64,000 nucleotides of DNA from Devosia sp. 2618 (lineage in GTDB: Bacteria; Pseudomonadota; Alphaproteobacteria; Rhizobiales; Devosiaceae), in contig NZ_JBEPOO010000001.1 of assembly GCF_040546815.1 (NCBI RefSeq), positions 496,001-560,000 of the forward strand, read 5' to 3'. How positions within the stretch are numbered: the first letter of the stretch is position 1; each line of letters begins with the position of its first letter. Under the pieces are notes generated by a model. That model was not told the DNA's origin, did not search any database, and saw only the letters and a list, made by a program, of their open reading frames with translations. A program made the position numbers and the translations under genes. This document shows, piece after piece, positions 44,766-53,735 of this stretch.

Positions 44766-45257
44766 TTAGCGTTGAGCGACCGTCAACGGCACATCGAAGT
44801 GGTGTTCTTCAAGATTGTTGCCATCGCCGCCTCGGTCGACAACGAGGAAGTCGCTGACTTCACCGAGCGTCGTCAGCACGCCATGCCAGGTGTTCATCCC
44901 GATATTGACGCCCTGGCCGGGCTTGGTGAGGAAGGCGCGCGGCGTGTCGGGCGTGCCCGAGCGATCCTCGGCGACGATGACGAGGAATGGACGTTCCGAG
45001 AGCGGATAGAAGGCCTGACTGCCAAAGGGATGCCGTTCGACGAGGCGCAGCGTCAGCGGCAGATCATAGGGCTGGCCACGAAATATCGAGATCAGCGGTC
45101 GGGGATTGGCCCCGCCCAGCTCGACATGCGCCAAATCGTGGTAGCGCTCGGTCATGCCGGAATTGATGGTGTAGTGCTGGGCGCCATCGAGCTCGATCAC
45201 CTGACCGAAGGGGGCAAAGGCGGCGGCGGTCAGGGGCTCGATGAAGATCGTGCTCAT
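44766..45257 (-). CDS. allA: Ureidoglycolate lyase
   Basis: The 163-residue cupin-type enzyme (IEPLTAAAFAPFGQVIEL, then ISIFRGQP, LVERHPFGSQAFYPL, NIGMNTWHGVL) has the usual AllA length. It splits ureidoglycolate into glyoxylate and urea, the last purine step before malate synthase. The start ATG at 45257 overlaps the ureidoglycine aminohydrolase stop by 4 nt, so the two consecutive enzymes are translationally coupled. Confidence 0.93.
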   Translation of the reverse strand: MSTIFIEPLTAAAFAPFGQVIELDGAQHYTINSGMTERYHDLAHVELGGANPRPLISIFRGQPYDLPLTLRLVERHPFGSQAFYPLSERPFLVIVAEDRSGTPDTPRAFLTKPGQGVNIGMNTWHGVLTTLGEVSDFLVVDRGGDGNNLEEHHFDVPLTVAQR

Positions 45258-46081
45258 GCGCGAAGGCTCAGCTTCATGTGGCGGTTGACGTCCTTGTAGA
45301 GCAGGTAGCGGAAGCGCCCGGGGCCAGCATAGCAGGCCTGCGGGCAGAAGGCGCGCAACCACATGAAATCGCCGGGTTCGACTTCGACCCAGTCGCGATT
45401 GAGGCGATAGACGGCCTTGCCTTCGAGCACATAGAGGCCGTGCTCCATGACGTGGGTTTCCTCGAAGGGAATAACCGCGCCGGGTTCGAGTGTGACGATA
45501 TTGACGTGCATGTCGTGGCGAAGATCGGTGGGCTCGACAAAGCGCGTGGTGCCCCAGCGATCATTGGTGCCGGGCATCCAGCGGATCGGCTGGTCCTGTT
45601 CGTTGGTGACAAAGGCCGTCGGTGCCTCGATGCCGGGCACGGCCTCGTAGCGCTTGCGGACCCAATGGAACTGGGTCGGCACGGTGCCCTTGTTGACCAG
45701 GGTCCAGGTGCTGGCGGGTGGCAGGAAGGCGTAGCCGCCTTCGCTCAGGATGTGGCTTTGGCCGTCGATGGTGACGGTTGCTTCGCCTTGAACGACGAAC
45801 AATACGCCTTCGGCCTCAGCGTCAGGCTCGGGGTGGTCGCTGCCGCCGCCGGGCAGAACTTCGACGATGTATTGCGAGAAGGTCTCGGAAAAACCGGAGA
45901 GTGGGCGGGCGATGACCCAGGCGCGGGTATCGGTCCAATGCGGCAGATAGCTGGTGACGATATCGCGCATCACGCCATGCGGAATGACGGCATAGGCCTC
46001 GGTGAACACAGCGCGGCCGGTGTGGAGCGCAGCTTGAGCGGGCAGGCCGCCGGGCGGGGTGGCGTATGTCGTGTCGGCCAT
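45254..46081 (-). CDS. allE: (S)-ureidoglycine aminohydrolase (bicupin, UGHY/AllE)
   Basis: The 275-residue protein has two cupin domains. The second carries metal ligands in the region ETHVMEHGLYVLEGKAVYRL and ends ACYAGPGRFRYLLYKDVNRH, typical of the ureidoglycine aminohydrolase family. It releases ammonia from ureidoglycine to give ureidoglycolate, which AllA then cleaves. ATG 46081 is chosen because GGAAA precedes it; an in-frame start at 46141 adds residues without conserved features. Confidence 0.9.
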   Translation of the reverse strand: MADTTYATPPGGLPAQAALHTGRAVFTEAYAVIPHGVMRDIVTSYLPHWTDTRAWVIARPLSGFSETFSQYIVEVLPGGGSDHPEPDAEAEGVLFVVQGEATVTIDGQSHILSEGGYAFLPPASTWTLVNKGTVPTQFHWVRKRYEAVPGIEAPTAFVTNEQDQPIRWMPGTNDRWGTTRFVEPTDLRHDMHVNIVTLEPGAVIPFEETHVMEHGLYVLEGKAVYRLNRDWVEVEPGDFMWLRAFCPQACYAGPGRFRYLLYKDVNRHMKLSLRA

Positions 46082-46151
46082 TGGGTTTCCAGCGAGATTG
46101 GATCGAGGCGCAATCATCGGTGACCGCGCGCGTCCCGGCAAGGGCTGAATA

Positions 46152-46481
46152 TCAGGCCGGTGTTTCGACCCGGCTTTTGAGGCGGTTCAACATGGATACG
46201 GCATAGGAGGCATAGGGGCCGATCCAGCGCTCGTGAATAGCGTGGATGGGCAAAGCGTCGAGGTGATTCCAACGTTCGCGGCCGCGCTTTTCAGCGATAA
46301 CCAGCCCCGCTTCTTCGAGCACCTTAAGGTGTTGCATGACGGTGCAGCGGTCGATGTCGGGCAGGCGATCGCACAGCATGCCGGTGGTCAGCGGTTCGGC
46401 CTTGAGCAGGTCGCAGATATGCCGCCGGGTGCGGTGGCTGAGAGCTTTGAAAATCAGATCGTTTTCGTCTTCGGTTGACAT
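46152..46481 (-). CDS. ArsR-family regulator
   Basis: The 109-residue winged-helix protein (IFKALSHRTRRHICDLLKAEPLTTGMLCDRL, recognition helix CTVMQHLKVLEEAGLVIAEK, wing RGRERWNHL) is of the metal-independent ArsR type usually paired with an SRPBCC protein. It is divergent from that protein at 46534. A 20-bp dyad abuts its start codon and probably mediates autoregulation. It could sense a small organic ligand. Confidence 0.88.
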   Translation of the reverse strand: MSTEDENDLIFKALSHRTRRHICDLLKAEPLTTGMLCDRLPDIDRCTVMQHLKVLEEAGLVIAEKRGRERWNHLDALPIHAIHERWIGPYASYAVSMLNRLKSRVETPA

Positions 46482-46499
46482 GTTATATTTTTATAACAT
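46480..46499. promoter_or_regulatory. 20-bp dyad operator between ArsR and SRPBCC genes
   Basis: ATGTTATA-TTTT-TATAACAT has 8-bp perfect arms in otherwise GC-rich DNA. It starts on the last two bases of the ArsR ATG and lies about 35 bp before the SRPBCC start, the expected position of an ArsR autoregulatory operator. Confidence 0.65.
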
Positions 46500-46533
46500 A
46501 TTCTTCGGCCAGTCAAGCCTGAGGAGAGGCAAA

Positions 46534-47025
46534 ATGCGTGCAGTCGTGACCAAGCAAACTCATATGAGCCCTGAGTTCCGGGTATCCGGCCGGATCGCCA
46601 AGCCGGTGCATGAAGTGTTCGAGGCGGTGGCCGATCCGCAAAAGCTCAGCGGCTATTTCACCACTGGCGGCGCCAAGGGGCGGCTGGAAACGGGATCGAC
46701 CGTGACTTGGGATTTTCACGACTTTCCGGGGGCTTTTCCAGTGCATGTCGTCGAGGTCGTGCAGGACAAAAAGATCGTGCTGCGCTGGGAGGCGGCCGAC
46801 GGCACGCCCGAGCAGGGTGGCAGCTACGAAACGACTGTCACTATGGGTTTTGAGAGTCTGGAGGATGGCAGGACGCTAGTGACTATCGCCGAGACGGGCT
46901 GGCGTGACACTGTGGCGGGACAGAAGGCGTCCTACGGCAACTGTGAGGGGTGGACGGGGATGCTGTGCGCGCTCAAAGTGTATCTCGAGCACGGATTTAA
47001 TTTCAGACTGGGGTTTTACAAGTAG
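46534..47025 (+). CDS. SRPBCC (AHSA1-like) domain protein
   Basis: The 163-residue protein has an AHSA1/START-type fold: FRVSGRIAKPVHEVFEAVADPQKLSGYFT at the N-terminus, GSTVTWDFHDFPGAFPVHVVEVVQDKKIVLRWEA centrally, and the W..W-containing C-terminal helix (GNCEGWTGMLCALKVYLEHG). Such proteins bind hydrophobic ligands and are commonly paired with ArsR regulators. ATG 46534 follows GAGGAGAGG. It has no evident link to purine degradation although it is embedded in that cluster. Confidence 0.85.
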   Translation: MRAVVTKQTHMSPEFRVSGRIAKPVHEVFEAVADPQKLSGYFTTGGAKGRLETGSTVTWDFHDFPGAFPVHVVEVVQDKKIVLRWEAADGTPEQGGSYETTVTMGFESLEDGRTLVTIAETGWRDTVAGQKASYGNCEGWTGMLCALKVYLEHGFNFRLGFYK

Positions 47026-47050
47026 GGGCACCAACCCTGCACAATCGCTT

Positions 47051-47122
47051 CTCGCGGATTTGATCCGCGAGTCACCATCAGCTGGCGCGCGTGGATAGAG
47101 ACCCACGGATCAAGTCCGTGGG
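47051..47122. repeat. Two-hairpin palindrome, family C copy 2
   Basis: TCTCGCGGATTTGATCCGCGA and CCCACGGATCAAGTCCGTGGG flank a spacer with CTGGCGCGCGTGG that resembles the spacer at 43139-43212. It lies between convergent genes. Confidence 0.72.
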
Positions 47123-47153
47123 AAGCGCTGGTGGGTGGGATAGGTTGCCCGGA

Positions 47154-48569
47154 CTAATCCAAAATCGCTTTCAAACGCAGCAGCGCAATGCGTTCTACCT
47201 GTGCGCAGGCAGTGGCGAATTCGGCTTCTGCACTGTTGTTGATGCGGGTCTCGAAGGCGTCGAGGATCGAGGCCTTGGTGTTGTCGCGGACGGCGATGAT
47301 GAAGGGGAAACCGAATTTTTCGACATAGTCGGCGTTGAGCGTGCTGAACTTGTCGCGTTCAGCGTCGGTGAGCTCATCGAGCGCGGCGGAGGCCTGTTCG
47401 GCAGTTGATTCTGCGGTCAGGCGCTTGGCGGCGGCGAGTTTTCCGGCAAGGTCTGGGTGGGCACGGAGGACGGCGAGGCGTTCTTCGGTCGTCGCCACGC
47501 GGAACTGGGTGCGCAGCGCGAAGTGGAGGCCGATGGCGGTGTCATTGGCGGGCGCGAGTTCGCCCTCCCAGGCGCGTTCGGCGATCCAGCGCGAGTGCTC
47601 GAAGATCGAGCCGTAGCGGGCGACGAAATCGGCTTTGTCGAGCTGGGACGGAACGACCTCGGGGGCGATAAAGGGGTGTTCCTTGGCCCAATGCTCGGCG
47701 ATGGCGAGGCGGGTGGGCACCCAGACCTTGTCGAAGCCCAAGATATAATCGACGAATTTCTTGAGACCCTGATAGCGCCCCGGCTGGCCGACGAGGCGGC
47801 AGTGCAGGCCGAGCGACATCATCTTGGGCGAACCGGCCTGACCCTCGGCATAGAGGCAGTCAAAGCTGTCCTTCAAGAACTGGAAGTACTCTTCGCCATT
47901 GTCGAAACCCGGTGCGGTGACGAAACGCATGTCGTTGGCGGCAAGAGTGTAGGGGATGATCAGCTGTGGCTTGCCTTGATGGACGCGCCAATAGGGCAGG
48001 TCGTCATCGTAGGTATCGGACACATAGGCAAAGCCGCCGGCTTCGGACACCAGATCAACGGTGTTGAGGCTGGAGCGGCCGGTGTACCAGCCCTTGGGGC
48101 GTTCACCCGTGGCGATGGTGTGAAGGCGGATGGCTTCGGCTATCTGCTTGCGTTCGACCTCGGGCGGCATGTCCTTGTGCTGCACCCATTTGAGGCCATG
48201 GCTGGCGATTTCCCAACCGGCGTCCTGCATTGCCGCCAATTGCGCGGGCGCCCGCATCAGGGCGGTGGCAACGCCATAGACCGTCACCGGGAGATTGGCC
48301 TCGGTGAACAGCCGATGCAGCCGCCAGAAACCGGCCCGGGCACCGTACTCGTACATCGACTCGACGTTGGCGTGGCGCTGGTCGGGCCAGGGGGCGGCGC
48401 CGAGTACGTCGACGAGGAAAGCCTCGGACGCTGCGTCGCCGTGCAGGATATTGTTTTCGCCGCCTTCTTCGTAGTTCAGCACGAATTGAACTGCGACGTG
48501 CGCGCCGCCCGGCCAGTTGGCATTGGGAGGAGTTTGGCCATAGCCGTGCATGTCGCGGGGGTAACGCAT
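47154..48569 (-). CDS. Fused PuuE-type allantoinase and OHCU decarboxylase (UraD)
   Basis: In this 471-residue protein, residues about 1-310 are a polysaccharide-deacetylase-fold allantoinase of the PuuE type (MRYPRDMHGYGQTPPNANWP, NYEEGGENN, WEIASHGLKWV, LHCRLVGQPGRYQGLKKFVDYI). Residues about 320-471 are an OHCU decarboxylase (FEHSRWIAERAWE, LRAHPDLAGK, FGFPFIIAVRDNTKASIL). It would convert OHCU to S-allantoin and then hydrolyse it to allantoate in one polypeptide. ATG 48569 begins the conserved segment; an upstream in-frame start was rejected. It is divergent from uraH, whose product makes its substrate. Confidence 0.92.
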   Translation of the reverse strand: MRYPRDMHGYGQTPPNANWPGGAHVAVQFVLNYEEGGENNILHGDAASEAFLVDVLGAAPWPDQRHANVESMYEYGARAGFWRLHRLFTEANLPVTVYGVATALMRAPAQLAAMQDAGWEIASHGLKWVQHKDMPPEVERKQIAEAIRLHTIATGERPKGWYTGRSSLNTVDLVSEAGGFAYVSDTYDDDLPYWRVHQGKPQLIIPYTLAANDMRFVTAPGFDNGEEYFQFLKDSFDCLYAEGQAGSPKMMSLGLHCRLVGQPGRYQGLKKFVDYILGFDKVWVPTRLAIAEHWAKEHPFIAPEVVPSQLDKADFVARYGSIFEHSRWIAERAWEGELAPANDTAIGLHFALRTQFRVATTEERLAVLRAHPDLAGKLAAAKRLTAESTAEQASAALDELTDAERDKFSTLNADYVEKFGFPFIIAVRDNTKASILDAFETRINNSAEAEFATACAQVERIALLRLKAILD

Positions 48570-48721
48570 TGATCGGGTCTCATCTACTGGTGCGGCAATC
48601 ATACGGAGCCGGTTTGATAGAACAAGATGCACAAAAATAGACCAGTTGGTAAAAAATGAGCATTGCGCAACGCCAATGATGCGATAGTCTCTTTCTTTGG
48701 GGACTATAGACGGAGCAGCAA

Positions 48722-49078
48722 ATGGCGGGAGTTGGGCGCCTCACAACGCATGTGCTGGACACGATGCACGGCAAGCCGGCCAGAGGCATGCGCATTGAAT
48801 TGCTCTTCGTGCATGGCGATCACAATCACCACATTGCCGATAGCTACACCAATGCCGATGGGCGCGTGGACCAGCCGCTGCTGGACGAACAGCAGTTCCA
48901 GCATGGTGAGTTCGAGATCCATTTCCACGTCGGGCAGTATTTCGAGCGCCTGGGCGTCGAGATCGAAACGCCGTTTCTCGATGTAGTGCCGATCCGCTTT
49001 ACGGTGTCGGAAGACAAGCACTACCACGTGCCGCTGCTGGTCAGCCCGTTCGCTTACTCGACCTATCGGGGGAGCTGA
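48722..49078 (+). CDS. uraH: 5-hydroxyisourate hydrolase (transthyretin-like)
   Basis: The 118-residue protein has the HIU hydrolase landmarks THVLDTMHGKPA (residues 9-20), the central H-x-E strand region, HYHVPLLVSPFAYSTY and the C-terminal YRGS tetrapeptide that marks enzymes as opposed to animal transthyretins. It hydrolyses 5-hydroxyisourate to OHCU, the step between PuuD and UraD. GGAG lies upstream of ATG 48722, and the xdhA start follows 3 nt after its stop. It heads the long xdh-transport-puuD-guaD run. Confidence 0.95.
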   Translation: MAGVGRLTTHVLDTMHGKPARGMRIELLFVHGDHNHHIADSYTNADGRVDQPLLDEQQFQHGEFEIHFHVGQYFERLGVEIETPFLDVVPIRFTVSEDKHYHVPLLVSPFAYSTYRGS

Positions 49079-49081
49079 GCG

Positions 49082-50548
49082 ATGACAGAGGTTTCGGGCG
49101 CTATCCGCTTCATTCTCAATGATGTCGAGATCAGCCTCACGGATGTGAAGCCCGATACCACGCTGCTCGACTGGCTCCGCCTCGACCGACGTCTGCGCGG
49201 CTCCAAGGAAGGCTGCGCCGAGGGCGATTGCGGGGCTTGTACGGTGCTGGTCGGCCGGTTGATGGATGACGAGATCATCTATGACTCGGTGACGGCCTGC
49301 ATCCGCTTCGTCGGCAGCCTGCACGGCACCCATGTCGTGACCATCGAGCATTTGCGCGGCAAGGATGGCATTCTCCACCCCGTGCAGCAGGCCATGGTCG
49401 ATCACCATGGCTCGCAATGCGGCTTCTGCACGCCGGGGTTCGTGATGAGCCTTTATGGGTTGTGGATGCGCAATCCTGATCCGAGCCAGACCGCGATCGA
49501 GAAGGCATTACAGGGCAATCTCTGTCGCTGCACCGGCTATGCGCCGATCATCCGCGCGGCCAAATCCATTTCCAGTTATGGCCAGCCGCAGGGCGATCCG
49601 TTGTGGGCAGAACGGATTGCGCTCAAGGGCAAGATCAAGGCCATCACCGATGGCACGCGTGTCGAGGTGGGCGAGGGCGCCGAGCGCATCATCGTGCCGT
49701 CGAGCGTCGACGATTTTGCGGCGATCTATGAGGCCAATCCAAAGGCGACCATCGTCAATGGTTCGACCGATGTGGGTCTGTGGGTCACCAAATTCATGCG
49801 GGCCATCGGGCCAGTGATCTTCATCAATCACCTGCAAGAGCTCAAACGCATCGAGCACAGCGATGATGCGGTGCGGTTCAATGCCGGCGTCAGCTATTCC
49901 GAAGCGGTGCCGGTGATTGCCGACAAGTTTCCCGAGCTGGGCGAGTTGTGGAACCGCATTGCGGGCGAGCAGATCCGCAATATGGGGACGATTGGCGGCA
50001 ATATCGCTAACGGTTCGCCGATCGGCGATACGCCGCCGGCCTTCATCGCGCTAGGCGCCAAGCTGCATCTGCGCAAGGGCGAGAAGCGACGTGAACTGCT
50101 ACTGCAGGATTATTTCATCGCCTATGGCAAACAGGACCGCCAGCCGGGCGAGTTCGTCGAGGCGGTGACCATTCCGCTGCTGCCGGCGGATGAAAAGCTC
50201 GCCGTTTACAAGATTTCCAAGCGCCGCGAGGAAGACATTTCGGCGCTGTGCGGCGCGTTCCGTTTGGCGCTGGATGGCAATGGTGCGGTGGCATCGGCGT
50301 GCATCGCTTTTGGCGGTATGGCGGCAACGCCCAAGCGCGCGAGTGCAGTCGAGGCGGCGCTGATTGGCAAGCCTTGGACGCTGGCTACGGTCGAGGCTGC
50401 TATCCCGGCATTTGCCGAGGACTATCAGCCGATTTCCGACATGCGGGCCAGCGCGGACTATCGCCTGCTGACGGCGCAAAATCTGCTCAAGCGGTTCTTC
50501 CTCGATACGACGGGGCAGGGGCAAAGACTGCGGCGGGAGGTGGCATGA
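49082..50548 (+). CDS. xdhA: Xanthine dehydrogenase, FeS/FAD subunit
   Basis: The 488-residue subunit has an N-terminal 2Fe-2S ferredoxin domain (GCAEGDCGACTVLVG), a second 2Fe-2S domain (CGFCTPGFVMSL and GNLCRCTGYAPI), then a FAD-binding domain (about 190-480; NGSTDVGLW, NMGTIGGNIANGSPIGDTPP). With XdhB it oxidises hypoxanthine and xanthine to urate. It overlaps xdhB by 4 nt (ATGA). Confidence 0.95.
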   Translation: MTEVSGAIRFILNDVEISLTDVKPDTTLLDWLRLDRRLRGSKEGCAEGDCGACTVLVGRLMDDEIIYDSVTACIRFVGSLHGTHVVTIEHLRGKDGILHPVQQAMVDHHGSQCGFCTPGFVMSLYGLWMRNPDPSQTAIEKALQGNLCRCTGYAPIIRAAKSISSYGQPQGDPLWAERIALKGKIKAITDGTRVEVGEGAERIIVPSSVDDFAAIYEANPKATIVNGSTDVGLWVTKFMRAIGPVIFINHLQELKRIEHSDDAVRFNAGVSYSEAVPVIADKFPELGELWNRIAGEQIRNMGTIGGNIANGSPIGDTPPAFIALGAKLHLRKGEKRRELLLQDYFIAYGKQDRQPGEFVEAVTIPLLPADEKLAVYKISKRREEDISALCGAFRLALDGNGAVASACIAFGGMAATPKRASAVEAALIGKPWTLATVEAAIPAFAEDYQPISDMRASADYRLLTAQNLLKRFFLDTTGQGQRLRREVA

Positions 50549-52875
50549 ACAAGCATTCGACGCCTATTCCGCTGGCATCGGTTCACACCTCGACCCGCCA
50601 CGATAGCGGTCCCAAGCATGTGGCTGGGGTGGCGGAATACATTGACGACATGATCGAGCCGGCAGGCACGATGCATGCCTATCTGGCGCTGTCGACACGG
50701 GCGCATGCCGAGATTATTTCGGTGGATTTTGATGCAGCGCGCAATGCGCCGGGCGTTATCGGCATCCTGACCGCCGAGGATATTCCGGGCGAGAACGATG
50801 TGTCGCCCAGCCATAAGCATGACGAGCCGATCTTTGCCATCGGCAAGGTGCATTTCTGGGGCCAGCCGATCTTTGCGGTGATCGCCGAGACGCGCGATCA
50901 GGCGCGGCGGGCGGCCCATCTGGCCAAGGTGGAATATCGCGATCTGCCGCATGCCACCAATGTGCGCGCGGCGCAGGCGTCGGGCGGTAAGCTCGTGACC
51001 GATCCGCTCAAACTTGAGCGCGGCGATATCGCGGCCGGGTTTGCCGCGGCGCCGCATCGGGTCAAAGGCACTATCGAAATTGGCGGACAGGATCACTTCT
51101 ATCTCGAGGGGCAGATCGCGGTTGCGGTGCCCGGCGAGGATGAGGATGTGACGGTCTATTCATCCACCCAGCACCCGAGCGAAGTGCAGTTGATGGTGGC
51201 CGCCGTTCTGGGCATTCGCCACCATGCGGTGACGGTGCAGATCCGGCGCATGGGCGGCGGCTTTGGCGGCAAGGAAACGCAGGGCAATCTGTTCGCGGCG
51301 GTGGCGGCTTTGGCGGCCAAGAAGTGGAACCGCACCTGTAAGATCCGCCCCGACCGCGACGACGACATGACCGCGACCGGCAAGCGACACGACTTCGTGG
51401 TGGACTACGATGTCGGGTATGACGACAACGGAAAAATCCAGGCGGTAGACGCCGTCTATGCCGCGCGGGCCGGGTTCTCGTCAGACCTCTCAGGTCCGGT
51501 GACCGACCGAGCGCTGTTTCACGCCGACAATGCCTATTGGTATCCGGCCGTGCGCGTGCGCAGCGAGCCGCTCTACACCAACACGGTCTCCAACACGGCG
51601 TTTCGTGGTTTTGGTGGCCCGCAGGGCATGATGGCGGCGGAGCGCTGGATCGAAGATATCGCCTATGCGCTGGGCAAGGACCCACTCGAAATCCGCAAGG
51701 CCAATTTCTACGGCACCGACAGCGACAACATCACGCCCTATCACCAGACGGTGGGCGACAACATCATCCACCGCATTGTCGATGAGGTCGAAGCCTCGTC
51801 GGACTATCAGGCGCGGCGCGCGGCGATCCTCAAATACAATGCAGGTAGTCCGATCCTCAAAAAAGGCATCGCGCTGACGCCGGTCAAGTTCGGCATCTCT
51901 TTTACGGCCACCTGGTACAATCAGGCTGGCGCACTGGTGCATGTATACAAGGATGGCTCCATTCATCTCAGCCATGGCGGCACCGAGATGGGGCAGGGGC
52001 TCTATATCAAGGTGGCGGCTGTGCTAGCCGATGCGTTCGGCGTCGGGCTGGACGTGGTCAAGATCATGGCGACGACGACCGGCAAGGTGCCCAATACGTC
52101 TGCGACCGCAGCGTCGTCGGGGTCCGATCTTAACGGTATGGCGGCCTATGATGCTGCCCGGCAGATAAAAGAGCGGCTCTCCAAGCACGCTGCAAAGCTG
52201 CATCAGGTCGATGAGGCTGATGTCAGCTGGGTGCCGGGCGGTATTCAGGCCGGTACCAAGTTCGTGCCTTTCGCCGAGCTGGTGGCATCGGCTTATATGA
52301 ACCGTGTGCAGCTCTCGGCTGCCGGATTCTACGAAACGCCAAAAATCCACTGGGATCGTGCCACCGGTCGCGGCCATCCATTCTATTATTTCGCCTATGG
52401 CGCGTCGGTCACCGAGGTGACCATCGATACGCTGACCGGCGAATATGTCGTCGACCGGGTCGATATTCTCCATGACGTCGGCAAGTCGCTCAATCCGGCC
52501 ATTGATATCGGCCAGATCGAGGGTGGGTTCGTGCAGGGAATGGGGTGGCTGACGACCGAGGAATTGGTCTGGGACGACAAGGGTCAGCTGCGCACCAAGG
52601 CGCCGTCAACCTACAAGATCCCGCTCGCCAGCGACGTGCCGCCGATTTTCAACGTCAAGCTGGCGGAATGGTCGGTCAATGCCGAGCCGACGATTGGCCG
52701 CTCCAAGGCCGTGGGCGAGCCGCCGTTCATGCTGGCGATGAGTGTGGTCGAGGCGCTGTCGATGGCCGTGGCGAGTGTCGCGGACTACAAGATCGCGCCG
52801 CGGCTCGATACACCGGTCACGCCCGAGCGGGTGCTGATGGGTTGCGAACGTCTCAAACGGGAGGCGCAGGGGTGA
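50545..52875 (+). CDS. xdhB: Xanthine dehydrogenase, molybdopterin subunit
   Basis: The 776-residue subunit has the hammerhead domain (KHVAGVAEYIDDM...) and Mo-binding segments (RRMGGGFGGKETQ, NTAFRGFGGPQGM, GGTEMGQGLYIKV, KAVGEPPFMLAMSV, with the catalytic Glu in GEPP). The ATG at 50545 coincides with the xdhA stop. A longer frame upstream lies inside xdhA and is not used. It forms the catalytic core of xanthine dehydrogenase. Confidence 0.95.
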   Translation: MNKHSTPIPLASVHTSTRHDSGPKHVAGVAEYIDDMIEPAGTMHAYLALSTRAHAEIISVDFDAARNAPGVIGILTAEDIPGENDVSPSHKHDEPIFAIGKVHFWGQPIFAVIAETRDQARRAAHLAKVEYRDLPHATNVRAAQASGGKLVTDPLKLERGDIAAGFAAAPHRVKGTIEIGGQDHFYLEGQIAVAVPGEDEDVTVYSSTQHPSEVQLMVAAVLGIRHHAVTVQIRRMGGGFGGKETQGNLFAAVAALAAKKWNRTCKIRPDRDDDMTATGKRHDFVVDYDVGYDDNGKIQAVDAVYAARAGFSSDLSGPVTDRALFHADNAYWYPAVRVRSEPLYTNTVSNTAFRGFGGPQGMMAAERWIEDIAYALGKDPLEIRKANFYGTDSDNITPYHQTVGDNIIHRIVDEVEASSDYQARRAAILKYNAGSPILKKGIALTPVKFGISFTATWYNQAGALVHVYKDGSIHLSHGGTEMGQGLYIKVAAVLADAFGVGLDVVKIMATTTGKVPNTSATAASSGSDLNGMAAYDAARQIKERLSKHAAKLHQVDEADVSWVPGGIQAGTKFVPFAELVASAYMNRVQLSAAGFYETPKIHWDRATGRGHPFYYFAYGASVTEVTIDTLTGEYVVDRVDILHDVGKSLNPAIDIGQIEGGFVQGMGWLTTEELVWDDKGQLRTKAPSTYKIPLASDVPPIFNVKLAEWSVNAEPTIGRSKAVGEPPFMLAMSVVEALSMAVASVADYKIAPRLDTPVTPERVLMGCERLKREAQG

Positions 52876-53735
52876 ACAGCAAGGCCGCCGAGATCGCTGA
52901 TTTCTTCTCGCGCCAAGCCGACGCTATCGTCTGCGAACTGACTTCCGTGCGTGGTTCGTCGCCGCGTGAGCAGGGCACGTTCATGCTGGTTGGGCCGCAA
53001 TCGCTGTTCGGCACCATTGGCGGTGGAGCGCTCGAATATATGGTCATCGCCCATGCGCGCCGGCTGATTGCGAATGGGCAGGCCGAAGAAGCCATGGATG
53101 TGCCGCTCGGCCCCGAGATTGGCCAGTGCTGCGGTGGCCGGGTTGGCGTCAGCCTTCGCTATGTCGACGCGAAAATGCGCGAACGTCTGGCTGCACAGGT
53201 CGCCGCCGAGGATGCAGCGCTGCCGCATGTCTATGTGTTTGGCTCAGGCCATGTCGGTCGGGCGCTGGCGCAGATTCTGTCGATCCTGCCAGTGCGGCTT
53301 GAGGTGATCGACACGCGTCGCGATGAGCTTGATCTGTTGCCGGAGGGGATCGCCTCGCGGGTGGTCGCCATGCCGGAAGCGGTGGTGCGCGCTGCGCCGC
53401 TTGGCAGCAGTTATGTGATCCTGACGCATGATCACGCACTCGATTTTCTGATCGCGCAGGAAGCGCTTGATCGGTGGGATAGCCCCTATGTCGGTATGGT
53501 GGGCAGCCAGACCAAGCGCGCGCGGTTCGCGAGCTGGTTCAAAGGCGAGGGCGGCGACGCCAACGCTTTGACAAGGCTGGTTTTACCGATCGGGCAGCAT
53601 GGTCTTGGGGATAAACGCCCGGCAGTTATCGCTGCACTGGCGGCAGCGGAAATTATGGTCCACATTGGGCGCTGGGAAGCTGACTCTGCGCGGGCACAGG
53701 CCCCCAAGAAACTGGGGGTGGTGATTGGACGCTAA
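52872..53735 (+). CDS. xdhC: XdhC molybdenum-cofactor maturation protein
   Basis: The 287-residue protein has an N-terminal XdhC/CoxI domain (VRGSSPREQGTFMLVG, IGGGALEYMVI, GPEIGQCCGGRVGVSL with the paired cysteines) and a C-terminal Rossmann domain (VYVFGSGHVGRALAQIL). It binds and sulfurates Mo cofactor and hands it to XdhB. The start is GTG at 52872, overlapping the xdhB stop (GTGA). Confidence 0.93.
   Translation: MNSKAAEIADFFSRQADAIVCELTSVRGSSPREQGTFMLVGPQSLFGTIGGGALEYMVIAHARRLIANGQAEEAMDVPLGPEIGQCCGGRVGVSLRYVDAKMRERLAAQVAAEDAALPHVYVFGSGHVGRALAQILSILPVRLEVIDTRRDELDLLPEGIASRVVAMPEAVVRAAPLGSSYVILTHDHALDFLIAQEALDRWDSPYVGMVGSQTKRARFASWFKGEGGDANALTRLVLPIGQHGLGDKRPAVIAALAAAEIMVHIGRWEADSARAQAPKKLGVVIGR

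Noticed and set aside
50248..50544. Upstream extension of the xdhB frame
   Set aside because: It lies entirely inside xdhA; homology and translational coupling place the start at 50545.
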